Shown: one piece after another, positions 12,871 through 24,853 of the stretch
Layout: every line of letters begins with the position of its first letter
Position numbering within the stretch: the first letter of the stretch is position 1
NCBI RefSeq assembly: GCF_003473485.1
Contig: NC_053042.1
Span: 55,267,762-55,331,761 of the forward strand
Origin: Medicago truncatula
Taxonomy: Eukaryota; Streptophyta; Magnoliopsida; Fabales; Fabaceae
Direction: 5' to 3'
Length of the DNA stretch: 64,000 nt
Notes under the pieces: generated by a model
Databases searched by the model: none
Seen by the model: the letters and a program-made list of their open reading frames with translations, nothing else
Told to the model about the DNA's origin: nothing
Position numbers and translations under genes: made by a program

Positions 12871-14623
12871 GATGCAATTTGATGCAATAATACTATACTA
12901 TATTAAGTAAATTTAGTGCTCACGGCATACAAAAGGAACACCAAAGATGTAGGAAAAGGGTAAAATACAAAGCAGAATGTGCACAACTGTAAGAATCATT
13001 AAAAAGACAATTTACCAAGACAATGTATCTGACAAGATTGATTGAAAGGTATAAATCAACAATAATAAAATTAACGATTTCTCGGTTCTATCACTAAACC
13101 TCGACAACTGTTCCCACAACACTACTAGTGTTTGCTTAAACCTCCAAAAACGCTACAAGGTGATTTGAATGAAAATTCCGTGCAAAATGGTTCACGCATT
13201 TGGCGTGCTTCTGCTCCATGGAAGGCAACAATAGTTGCATTAAGCTCGGCTTACGAGTTTGGAGGGGAGGTGAGGCCTTGAGGTAAAAGGGAAGAGGAAA
13301 GGGAAATGGAAGAAATGATAGTCCCCCAGCTTGAATAGAAGGTTTGTTTTTCTTCATAACACAATCCCTTCAAAATGAGGGAACTCAAAAATTGTATTGA
13401 ACAAGGGATTTTGAAGAGTTTAGATAAATTCTTTAAATTTAATCTATGTTGCTATAATACTCTCAAAATTAAAAATATATTTATGTATTAGATTTCTCAA
13501 TTTTGTTCTCCACTCTCTTCCCTCAGAAGCCCTCCCTTATCCTCCCATCCAAACTCGCAAAAGGGCCTTATGGATGGCTTTCCCAAGCAAAGTTCTCCCC
13601 CGATAGTGCTCAATGAAATGCACATTTGTGACACTTTTAAATCATATTTTACATTAAAGCTAATGGATTAGGAAGGCTTGTGTTTCTTTGCTTCCATTTT
13701 TTAAATGTAGCAGTTTTGGAGGACACCACCACAAAGAGAAAATAAAAACCTTGTGATCTATTAAAACTTTGTGCCAATCTCCAAATTTTACAAGTAGCTT
13801 TTATCTCATCAGTTATATTCAAACTCCTATCCATTTTCCAATTCAGCTTCCTCAGACTAGCTCTCATCCATATATGCTAGCTTCAACACTTTTTTTTTTT
13901 TTTTTTTCTTTCTTTTTTCTTATAAAAACTTCTTCAACACTTTCAAATGTATAGGTTCATCCATACAAAATAGTTCACATAAATAAATTATAAAGTAATT
14001 TTATGTCTTTTTTTTTTCTTTCTTTTTCCTTTTTCATATAAAATATGGGGACTTCTATCGTAAAAAGAATAACGATTTGGGATAGTTTGACATTGCAAAA
14101 TGTTTAAACTAATGGTGCATCAAAATTAAATTCTATTACTGTATGTAACTTGCGCAAAATAAAAAATTTAATTAGATTTACATGGCCAAGCTTAAATCGT
14201 TTGTAGAAGAAACAAAAATTACAGTGCAGCACCAATAATAAATAGACAACAATTCATTTTAAAATTAGAAAAGAAAACAAAATATTCTCTGGCATCCAAA
14301 TCACCACACCGCGGTGAGGTCAGAAATTGCATTTTCAATTTCACATAACTGAAAACATTAACAAGCAAAACAAATTAGCAAGCAAAAGAATCCCACACCT
14401 GTACAAAGATAGTTTTAACCATTACTGAAGATAAAGCACCACCATATATTTAGTTTCCGGAAGGAAAAAAAACACACTATATTTCCTATAACCAAACCAC
14501 TGATTAAGAGCATCATGCTTTACTAGTGGAAACTGAGAACAGAAAAAATGAAGCCACTAAATTTATATATAACGTAGCAAGGCGTGAAAATATCAAAGGG
14601 GTTAGACTTTTGTAGGACTTTTG
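12871..14623. other. Intergenic region between STT3 and the DUF810 gene
   Basis: No gene was recognised. At about 13,245-13,575 the GAGTTTGGAGGGGAGG motif on one side and its complement (CCTCCCATCCAAACTCG) on the other suggest a degraded MITE of the same general type as 23,097-23,316 and 38,769-39,025. The minus-strand open frame 13136-13357 lies largely within it. T-rich tracts sit at 13,890-13,920 and 14,007-14,040. The convergent 3' ends of the two genes face each other across this region. Confidence 0.5.
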
Positions 14624-17600
14624 TTAGACTTTTGTAGGCAAGTTGTAATTCTTTTTAAGGAACTTGGCTGCTGTTTCATCGTTCCTGTAACACAAAACTC
14701 GCAGAAGTGTGTCTGGTTCTCTAGGGCTCCATTTCTCTGCTTTCGGAGGCAATGGAAGCCGCGATTTAGCTGAAGAACCATACATTTCCCTAGTAAGTTG
14801 ACTAAATTGCTGAATTATTTGTTGTGTATCTATTTGAAACAAGGGAAGTACATCTCGAACGGTTGCAGACTGCTTTTTGATTAACTCGGCTGGCAATCCA
14901 TCTCCATTTGACCAGAACAAGTCACTCAGAAGCTTGAAATCTTCCTCTAATACAAAAGAATCTTGCAAAGAAAAAGCACGAGATGAACCTCCCGCCAACA
15001 AAACCAACAGGAACCCATCAAAAGAAGCCCGCATTACTTCAATAATTACCCGTGTTCTAACTTTATCATGCACCGTTGATGATATGATCTCTAAATAATG
15101 CTCAAGTTCATGAAGGAAAGGCTCAATCCTTGTGGATGAAACTTCTCCAACATATAGGCCGTCCCAAAGAACGTGACATAGATCTTGGAAAATTGCTTTG
15201 TACGCTATACACTCACATAGTTGACGGATACCTTCCACCACAGCAGCTGCGGAAAACTTGAAGCTCACCCCATTTGCTATATCATTCTCACCAGTGGAAT
15301 TAGAATTGCTAAGATTGGCAACTATCCTCTTTTCCAAAACCCCTAATTCCATGCGAATACGCTGCATAGTATTGATGCGAACACACAGGTGGGGTACATC
15401 GAATGAGCTATCTCCGTTTGTGGTACTAACAAGGGCTTTCCTCCTCTGAATCATTTGTGGCTTTTCCTTTTTCCGGAATACACCGTGATATTTTCCTTTT
15501 GTTGAACACCTAGTCAGTGCTGGCGTAGTCGGGATGAATGTATTACGGTTCCCTGTACAGACCATAAGAAGGGAAAAACCTAGTCATAAAGGGATTGAAT
15601 AACTTATTTTGTAAATCAAATGCTAACTAATGCAGTGAATATATACCACAGCCAGATTTTGCTTTCAAAATATATTGTTGGATGGATTTGTCAAGACCCG
15701 ATATCAATTCAGGAAGTAAAACTGCATGCATGGATATGGGCAATAAGAAAAAAGCTTCCAAAGTGTCATCTATGAAACGTAGAACTTGAACTGCAGAAGG
15801 AGCAAAGCCCTCTTTGTTTGGCTGTGGATTCCATGCCTGTAGGAAAGGATGGGAAGTTAAAAAATATACTAGAACTTATAAACTTGCCAACAACCATGTT
15901 TATGTGCAGTGCAGGTAATAACAAAGTAATGGTAGTATCTGACAATATCTTAAATCATCGGAAAGGCAAAAAAATTAAAAAACAAAGGATTTGTTTAAAT
16001 TTAAAAAAAAATAAAATTAAGTGATAAGATTATGATCAACAACATTTGACATACCTCTTGTTGCAGAATTCTTTCAACCAATTCCGCCAGTCTATCCACT
16101 CTGATGTTTATCCATGACTTAACAAGATTAGCAATTATAGCTTCAGCTTCATAAGGATGGATCTCCATTATAATAGATTTTCCACCATCTTCACTGTCAG
16201 CAGAATCTTCCACTGCTATCTGCACCAGCTCTTTCTCCAACTTGTCCGCAGCCATCAGCACTTCTATAGCATCAGGTGTCAACTCATTGATGCCTTTAAC
16301 ATATTTCTTCAACTCATTTCCATAACACACGTGAAGGGTAGCAACCGCAACACCGGCAGCTAGAGGATGCCATCTCTTTAGTTTGGGACTAAATATGGTT
16401 TTTTCCTTGAAAGCCAGTTCAGTAATGTCTCGTGCGAGGACAGAAAGAATGGGAAAAGCTTTATTCTGTTTTCTAGATAGATGCTTGCTAGGGTCCATTT
16501 TCTCCAATTTCTGCCTTAAAAGAGATTAAAAAGAGTTAAGCCCATATGAATGGCACCAAAAATAGGTAATTAGCACCATAGTAGAACAAAACAACTAATT
16601 TATTACTATTTCAGTCAGTGGTATTAAAAGTATACCATATATAAATGTCAATTGTAAAAAATAATCATACATCTTTACTATATTTGAGTGATAGAACTTG
16701 CCTGAACAAAAACAGACCGCAGTGATAATCTAATATAATTTTCAACTCTGGCGTAAGCTACATCGGCTTTGTTCTTCCGATTATACTCATGAGATATATC
16801 TTCTGCCAGTATCTTTGCTGATAGTGCAGCAAGAGATACAACGCTCTCCATTGATTCAATATTACCGTCATGGAAAGTATCATGGTAGGCAAGGAGCCTT
16901 TTCTCTGCCCAACCCAACATCAGACTCAACGTGGAGCTCAAAGCTTTTGAGTAAATAGGATCTTTCATGGCCTCGGTATCTTTCTCAACTTCCTCCAGTA
17001 GATTACAGGATGCAAAAAGCAGATCATTTTCAACTTCTCGAGTGACAACATATCTACGAAATAAGACCCATGTAAAACAAATATTATGCAGTGTTTCATT
17101 GATTCCTAGCATAAGCCAGGTCTTCTTAACGAGCTCTAACACCTCATCAACCTCTTCAATCACACATGTTTCAACATGAGTATCAAAACAAGCTTCTAAA
17201 AGAGTTTGGTAGATCCAAAGGTTCATTGGAAACCCGTCAGCCCAATGACATGTCTCAGGAACTGACCCGTCAAATGATCTGCAAGAAAGAGAGATAACAA
17301 CACTCCGAAGGGTTTGCATTGATTCACCGCTATTTGCAATTTCCATAGGTTTCTCAAGGGCTCGAGAGAGTATGCGCCGGAGTTTCTGTGCGGAAGGGTC
17401 TGCCTTATTTAATGGAATGTGCGGATGTAAGAGGAGCCCGGCTTCAAGAACCTTCAAATTTCTTCGCAACCAAGCCTCATACTCTTGTTGACTGGAAAAA
17501 TCTGAAGTCTTGAACAGTGGTATAAGCTCCAACGGAAGAACCACCAACTCCATCCGTCTTCCGAGCTATTTTAATTTCATGAACAAAAACCTAGTAAGCT

Positions 17601-18680
17601 ATCATTAGTGATTAATCGTATGCAAGGAGAAAAAAAAAAGGGTTGAAAGTTTAGATTTTAGTCCACATTTTTTAATCCTAATCATAGAAGGATGAAATGA
17701 AGTGTACACTTTTCAAGCAAATATATCCAACTTAATTAATAATCCACAAACAAGCAAATAAAAGAAAGTGATATACAAAGTGTCTATACTAAGCAATATT
17801 ACAGTAACCGATGAGCTGAGGAACACCGGAGAAATACTACCCATGAGGTCCAAGGTTCAAACATGGAGAATTAACTTAACTCACTAACTAGTAAAACTAA
17901 CACTTGCCTAGTTACATTGTAGTCTTATAATCAGGTTTAGCATTAGTTTTTTGTTAAATGGCCAAAGTTAGTAATTAGTATTTTTCTCATTCGTCTGGGT
18001 TTCAACCTAGGAGGACCTTCAACACCTTAAACTGTTAACTCAAACATGTTGAGCTACTCAACCCCCCCGGTTTAGCACTATTAAAACTATGAAAAGGAAA
18101 TAAAAAAATAAAATAAAAAATGATATTAGTTGAGAACAACCACAAAATTCCATCTAAATTTCAACAAGTAAAATGCAGTCAACACAAGTCAACCAGTTGA
18201 AGCCCAATTTAACATAAATAAAAAGTTAATTATTCAAATTAAGAACAAAATTGAAACCTGTGCAGCAGCAATTCTGAGAAGTGCTCTTCGAATCCTAGTA
18301 TCACTCTGCTCAGAGATTCTCATCTGCGTTCTCACCAATTCCCCAGTCGTCACTGCACGCTTGTTCTTCAAGGACGACGTTTTGAGTCCAAGAGCTTTCT
18401 TCACCTTACTAGCCGCCATCGAAGTCCGCGACCGGTGCAACGAAGCCGCCGGAGCCGGATCCTTATTTCCCCTCTCCGACTGCGATATGAATGTCAACGG
18501 CTTCGGGCCGGAGCTCCGGCAAGCCGCTAAGAGAATCTCGTAAGCCGTTTCACGGAGCTCCGATGAGGGTAAATTGGACGGAGGATCTCCGAACGGTGAA
18601 GGAATGTCGTTGATTGGGTGGATAGGCATGGTGTTTTGCAGCGGTTGGTGGTGTTTCTTGTTGTTGAAACTTAACGACAT
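14624..18680 (-). CDS. DUF810 / MUN-domain (Munc13-like) protein, five exons
   Basis: Member of the plant DUF810 family, whose MHD/MUN-like helical region is related to Munc13. The characterised relative PATROL1 helps deliver plasma-membrane proteins by exocytosis. Exons, in transcript order: 18258-18680, 16702-17565, 16055-16510, 15647-15836, 14624-15552. Joined they give 953 aa in frame. Family blocks visible: the N-terminal ELRETAYEILLAACRS, then VVLPLELI, EYEAWLRRNLKVLEAGLLLHP, RWHPLAAGVAVATLHVCYGN, ELTPDAIEVL, PALTRC, RVLCYRNDE and the C-terminal FLKKNYNLP. This matches the At2g25800 branch, about 950-1000 aa, rather than PATROL1 itself, which has a different N-terminus. Intron 2 begins GC instead of GT (see findings). 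The start was taken at the first in-frame ATG before the conserved block. Function is inferred from the family. Confidence 0.95.
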
Positions 18681-20598
18681 AACATTCCTTAATAAGAAAA
18701 AAAAAAAAAGCTTTTTTTTTTATTTGATTTGATGATTATTATAATAAATTAAAACGGAAGAAGATTATTGGAAGAAATTTTAAGAAGTGGGGTGGGGGGT
18801 AAAGTTTGAAACTTTATCTGTGCGTGTGAAGTGGGGTTTTGGTTACTTGTTTGGGTGAGTGAAAAAGTGTTGTGAATTGTGATGATGAAGATTGATTGAG
18901 AGCTTTTTGTGTGAGAAATTCTTACTTGAATTTCAAGATAGCTGCTTGCTTGGTGGGGGCAGATCAGAGAGAGAGAGAGTTTTGAAATTGAAGAATGAAG
19001 AAGTTGGTGGTGCTGGGTATAGAAGATAAGGACAAAATTTTATTTTTTTTTATAGATGAAAATTTATAGGTATTGTTTAGGTGCTGCTAATCATTGTAGT
19101 AGCACAACTCAAATACAATGGAAATTAACAAGACCCGTTAATTATTTGTTACAAAATAAATTATCAATTATTAAACTCAATTTAATTTTGTATAAACAGA
19201 CATCTTTTACACGTAGCCGTTATTAATCACTCAAATCGATAGCCAGAAAAATTAGGTTGATAAAAAAAAATTGTTTCTTATCCCTTATGTTTGTTTTGAT
19301 CTAGAGTTTTGGAAGGTTTTAAAATGATCCAAGAGACCAAGACTAGCCGACCAATGAAGAAATCGTCAGGATGGCAAAGCACATTCTTAATTCAAGATTG
19401 TATTAAAAAAAACTCATGATCTCAAACTCAAGTATTAATTATTTAAAGAGTTATTATTTGTTTTTATTTATTGACATTGATTTGTTTCCTATTTTATTTC
19501 TCTGTTCACTTTCTCTGTTGTATTGTGTACTGGTTCCAGTACATACTAGGTTTTCTGACAGTGACATAGATGGAATCATCTTATATTATTCAACTATATT
19601 TTAATGATCTGGTTTTGGTTGTCTTTTGCTTGAGATGTCAACTTAAGTCAGTTTTGTTATTTTGAAATTTGTGGAGAATTATTTCTAAAATGCATTTGAA
19701 AATGAGGTTGTTTGATTGGTATTGTCGGAGTGAAATCAAGTTCAAGCAATATAAATTTTGTTTAACCATTTTTTTATTGTTTCTTAAATTAAATTAAAAT
19801 GTTTTCTTCTTCTTCTTTTTTCTCTTCTATTATAGCAAAAATAATGTCTGCCAAATAGATATTACTAAGAAAATATGTCACAAATTTATTTTAAATATAT
19901 TTCTAACTCTACCATAATTTGTACTTTAGCTTTACTTATAACTTGTATTTTTTTTGTGACTTATTTGTTTTTTTATATAAAAAAAAACTTGTATTTGTTT
20001 TTTTTCATTAAATATATTTACAATTTTTTGTTTTGCAAAATGAAGAGTGCTACGTACTTTCATTAACACCTATTCTTTTATTGGATAAAATCAATATAAT
20101 CATACATTGATTTCACTTAATAAAAAAACGAGCATTGAAAAAGAGTGTTGCTATGTTGTTCTTTACGAAATAATATATTTACAGTGGTTTATGATTGAAG
20201 CAAATATACATACTTTTTAAAACTTTTGGTGTATATTAGTTGCTTATTAAATGTTCAAAAATATTAGAGAAGAAGTATATTAATTATTGAATAGTTTTTT
20301 TCATGTAAAAAAAAACAACTCAAAAGGAAATATTCATGTCTAAGAGATTAGTGAACATTCAATCAAAATCTAACGGTTCAAATTTGAGATATGTATTTTG
20401 AATTATAAAATATTAAATATGCTTTTTTAGACAATTTAATTTTGATCAAACGGTCACTAATAATCCAAATGTGTGAATATGTGATTCGATGATTGCATGA
20501 AATCTGATTTCAGTATTACTATTATTTTCTATGAGGATGTCCCACAAAATAAAATAAAGAAATTACAACCAGCAATTCAAAGTTATCAACAACAAACA
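18681..20598. other. Upstream flank of the DUF810 gene and AT-rich intergenic DNA
   Basis: The first 350 bp next to the start at 18680 probably include the promoter and leader on the minus strand; a GA-rich run sits at about 18,967-18,985. Further out the DNA is AT-rich with no recognisable coding or repeat structure. Confidence 0.45.
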
Positions 20599-21562
20599 CT
20601 AATAAATAGCAAAAAGTAGGAACATAAGTAAAAAATATACATGTGCATCGACTTTTTCAACCCTCCTTTGCACCGTGTTAGCTCCGTGATTTGCCTCCCC
20701 GAGAGTATGATTGTAATATTTTACAAACTTCTTTCCAAGTTGTCCAACACAGATGGTTAGATTAGAAGCAGAACCAGTTTGCAAATTAAAGCAAATATGA
20801 ACTGTTTGAAGGCCAAATGGTAGCATGTAAAGAATTTATCATCACACATAATGAAATTACTTAGTCTTTACTTTACCCTAAAAGATATAAAGCCTCATTG
20901 GTTTACCGTTTACCAATACTTAAATCCAACGAACAGAAATGGCACTATAATGTAACTTGTAGGAACAATTATGCAATGCAAATATTCTTTGAATGGCCAT
21001 ACTCTTCTTAGCATAAAGTAAAGCAGGAACTTAATTAGAACTAGTTTCTTCTTCCCAAAGTTTCCCAGTAAAGTGTCTTTGATTAAAATGGAAACGTGCT
21101 TTGATTGTGTATCCATTGTTTTTATCCTTTTTAGTGTGCTGAAACTAAACCATTGTATCCTTTGCACTTGTTCCTCCTCCTCCCGTTGACTACTTCCAAC
21201 CACCAACCTGACAAGTGATATAAAACTTATATTTGCTTTAATATAGAGCTTGCATTCTCTTTGTAGCCAAAATACCAGTGGAGTGTAACAGATGTATTTT
21301 TTTGTACATTTATTTATTTCTATGCCAAACCCATCAATTTTATATAGCAATGTCAAAAAATTGTTGACTCCCTTTGTTTGCGAGAAGGTTTTGTTTCTTG
21401 AAGGTGGCGGCCAAATGTTTATTTGTCAGGTGAAAGAAAGTTTTAACTTCAATTATTAATTAATAACATTATATATACTTTGTATTGTACTTTTAAAATG
21501 GAACTATTTTTCAGAAGCAAGCAATGACATGCACGACTAATCTAGATGTTATTATTTTGTAG
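20599..21562. other. Intergenic region with unrecognised open frames
   Basis: Two minus-strand open frames (20599-20826 and 20910-21356) can be read here. Neither shows a known domain, good codon character or a matching start context, so I do not call them genes. They may be remnants, because the adjacent hexose-transporter exon is a pseudogene. Confidence 0.4.
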
Positions 21563-22000
21563 ATCGCCATTGGAACCATGATTGCTTTAAAGTTTGGAGA
21601 AAGTGGTGAAGGATCATTAACAAAAGGAGAAGCCGAGCTTCTTTTATTCTTTATAAGTGCATATGTTGCGGCATTTGCTGGGTCTTGGGGCCCGCTAGGT
21701 TGGTCGGACCAAGTGAAATTTGTTCTCTTGAGGTTTGATCTGCAGGTCAAGCTATCAATGTTGCCGTGAACATGTTATTCACATTTGTTGTTGCTCAAGT
21801 TTTCCTCAACATGCTTTGTCACTTGAAGAAAACTTGCTCAAGTTTTCTTCTTCTTTGCTGGTTTTGTGCTTATCATGACCGTCTTTATTGCCTTCTTCCT
21901 CCCCGAGACAAAGAATCTCCCAATTGAAGAAATTAGTAAAGTACGGAAATCACATTGGTTTTGGACAAAATTTGTTCCTGATGTCACTACTCAAAGTTGA
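21563..22000 (+). pseudogene. Broken last exon of a hexose/H+ symporter (STP family)
   Basis: After an acceptor-like TTTTGTAG, the sequence encodes pieces typical of the C-terminal third of STP monosaccharide transporters: AIGTMIALKFGESG, ISAYVAAFAGSWGPLGW, then in another frame [27 protein letters not shown], then in a third frame [20 protein letters not shown] and [14 protein letters not shown]. The frame shifts just after SWGPLG and again near 21,830, where a TTGCTCAAGTTTTC stretch is repeated. An in-frame TGA lies at 21736-21738, where the family usually has Arg. The 11-12 helix core and the PETK motif are still readable. No upstream exons are visible, so this is a truncated, dead copy. 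Confidence 0.85.
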
Positions 22001-22458
22001 ACAAATGTTCCCATTTACAATGTACGTTGATGCGAAAGAACAAACTAGATTATGGAATGACTTGAAAAGTTGTTGACTTGTTTTTTGCCATCAAATTTCA
22101 ATCACTTCAAAGATTATGGTGCTTTACTAGCTTAATTAAGTTAAGCAATATACCTGCTACAAAACTGTGTCATTCTTTAAAAATAAATTTATATAATTAC
22201 TAATTACTTGGTACGAAAAACAAGTGAGATCATCATCACCATAAACAGATCAGACCGATTTCAATTTGAAATTGTACACATGTGTACATATTATACACTT
22301 CAAAGGCACTCTTTCTCGCACAAGTTTTTAAGTGCAATACTAAATACAACATTATACAGATTTTCTCGCACAATTTGATATGCTGAATGAAACAGGTCTG
22401 CTCCCATATTACTAGTTTCCCAAAAATGGTCACAATTTGGAATCATATATACGAATAA
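22001..22458. other. 3' flank of the thioredoxin gene and the transporter pseudogene
   Basis: AT-rich DNA between two convergent 3' ends. The part next to 22,459 is presumably the thioredoxin 3' untranslated region on the minus strand. Nothing else recognised. Confidence 0.5.
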
Positions 22459-24223
22459 CTATGTAACTGATATTGATTCCAATAAAGCATCCAAATGCTG
22501 TTTAAGTTTCACCTTTGTTATTGCACCTTCCTTCCTGCTTCCTGGGAATTCCTCTCCATTCTTGAAGAGTATCAGGGTTGGCAGTCCATAAACTTTATAC
22601 TCTTCAATTAGCTGCGGGTTAGCATCATGATCAATCTTTACAACTGTTAATCTGTCTGCATATTCCTGCAATATAATTAATAAAAGTATTCAGTTGAGAA
22701 ACACTAAGATCCCAAAGAACGTTTAAGAATAGCTCCTATGCTAGTAATATCATATCAATCATTCTACAAATTATAAAGCATTCTAATTTTTATTGACTTT
22801 AATTTGCAAACAATGTCAGCTTTAAGGGTAGAATCTCAGAGCCTCTCTAACTATCTATAATTTTTTTTACTTAATGTCTCTAACATGTCCTGCATTCGTA
22901 TGAATGCTAATGCATTAACCTAAAAAAGATAAACGACTAACAAAGCACACTACTAATAAGCTCTATTTGGTATGGCAGTAACATTGCTTTTCTCAGATTC
23001 CAATGAGTACTAACTGTGATTTTTACGTTGCTCGAAATTATAGATTCAAATCAACACACAGTGATTCGGCATCCTACCATGAATGCTAACACACCTTAAA
23101 TCAGACCATCAATTTGGGTTTGGACAAAGAGGGAGGGAAAGACTTACTTTTCTTAATAAAATTGAAGACACTATAAACATTTTTAAAAATAAATTCAGTG
23201 TGATTGAAGTATTACATGATCATTTATCATGTTCATCCAATTTTTTAAAATATCAAGTAATATAAAAATATAAACTTAACCCTCGAAAGTCCTCCCTTTA
23301 AAACCCAACTCGCAAGTAAACACTGATTTTTATCACAGAATAAAGACATATTACAAAGAGAAAATGTTGTTTCCTCAAAGTCATTGTTACTGCATTTGAC
23401 AACAATCACCAGATTCTCAAGACATTTTGTTGTAATGTGATTTGCAATAATGAGATTTAGTCTACAATCATACTGCAAGCACCAATCAAAGCAGCACTTG
23501 AAAGATCACATAATTTTCGCAAAACATCTATTATCACAAACAAAACACCAGCGTACAAAGAATATTGGTCCTGTCGAGTGAAATCCACATGCACCACGAA
23601 TCGAAGATAGAAACAAAACACCCCCACAAACAAAAATTTACATTGTTCAACACCTATCGTCTTAAGCAACACCACAAAAACATTGCTTTCAGTTTCAATT
23701 AAGGTCCATAGCCCAATATAAATGATTTTAGAGGTATCAAATCAATTACTGCAAATTCAACAGCATTTTGTGGTTTGAATCTATGCACAGAAGTGTTCCA
23801 ATTAAACAAACAGTGTATTGCATGCATAATGCAATTAAAGTTGATAGTTTAAATCAAGAAAAGCAAAATTAAAGAGGTACCTACCTGAGCTATGGATTCC
23901 ATAGCTGGAGTGATCAAACGGCATGGACCGCACCAAGTAGCAACGAATTCAACTAGAACCGGACGCTCAGATTTCAATACAGTTACGTTGAACTGGCTTT
24001 CATTGATTTCCGTGATACCGCAACTCACTGTAAACTTAGGAACCGCAACAGAAGAAGAAGAAGAATTCGAGAAACTTCTTTTTTGAGAGTAGAGTCTTTG
24101 CTGCCGGTGAGAGCGTGGTAAGGGAAGAGATGAGGATACGGAGATTGAAGCGGTAATTGTACGAACCGGAAGCGTTGGGAGGGTTAGAGTGAGTGAAGCT
24201 GAAGTGGAGGTCACAGTATCCAT
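22459..24223 (-). CDS. TRX-x: Thioredoxin x, chloroplastic, two exons
   Basis: Plastid thioredoxin that reduces disulfides of stromal targets; type x is known mainly as an electron donor to 2-Cys peroxiredoxin. Exon 1 is 23885-24223 and exon 2 is 22459-22665, joined in phase 0 to give 181 aa. Residues 1 to about 68 are rich in Ser, Thr and Arg, as in a transit peptide. The mature part has [13 protein letters not shown] with catalytic WCGPC at 97-101, [19 protein letters not shown] with the cis-Pro (about 142), and GAITKVKL near the end. The VKIDHDANP and [10 protein letters not shown] blocks and the ending SISVT point to type x rather than m, f or y. The 1.2-kb intron carries a MITE (23,097-23,316). 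Confidence 0.95.
23097..23316. mobile_element. MITE in the thioredoxin x intron
   Basis: Imperfect inverted termini: GGGTTTGGACAAAGAGGGAG on the left and, on the right, CCTCCCTTTAAAACCCAACTCG. The core ('agtgtgattgaagtatta', then 'tttatcatgttcatcc') matches the core of the element at 38,769-39,025, so these are two copies of one family about 15.7 kb apart. Confidence 0.7.
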
Positions 24224-24853
24224 TGGATTTCAATGAAGCCAAGCCAATCGAAGTAGGAAGTATAGATAGATAACGGAAAGAATAATATTCACTTTCGAAT
24301 ATACGAGGATGATGGATCACCGATTTTGTGGCCACAGATTTTTATCGTTATCAGTTCAATCAAGTTTTACGGACAAAGGCAATAAATATTTTTATAACAT
24401 AGTGATTTTTTTTATTTTTTTTTTTATATAAAAAAATTTTAGGTGAACGGATGGTGCTTAAGACCTGTTTTTTTTTACCACTAAATCAAATTGTCTTTTT
24501 AGTCGGGGAGAAATTTGTCATTCATATGATGTTACCCAGCCAAATCAAGAGATACAAAATCTATAATTTAGGTTAATGTTCTACTATGTTTTAAGAAGGT
24601 TGCTATTTTGTAGTGCTGTGAACACTTGTGAATTGATGATGAACACATTTAGCATAAATGGATGATGAGACAAAATACTTTTCCACTTTCCCAACATAAC
24701 TCTTGAAGGCTAAAATCCTATAGCTTTTTTTATATTATAATGGCAACTTAAAAATAAACAAAAACTTTCAACCCCGAAATACAAATACCCTAAATTTGCA
24801 AGTGTACAGAATTTATGCTATTTAAAGGAAATTGATCAACTCATCTTTCCTCA
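24224..24853. other. Spacer between the PPR gene and the thioredoxin gene
   Basis: Both neighbours are on the minus strand, so this holds the thioredoxin promoter and leader (right of 24,223) and the PPR 3' untranslated region. An AG-rich stretch and poly-T runs lie at 24,400-24,470. No extra gene seen. Confidence 0.5.

Noticed and set aside
20910..21356. 148-codon minus-strand open frame near the transporter pseudogene
   Set aside because: Amino-acid composition and lack of any known motif suggest chance. It does not match the STP family on either strand.
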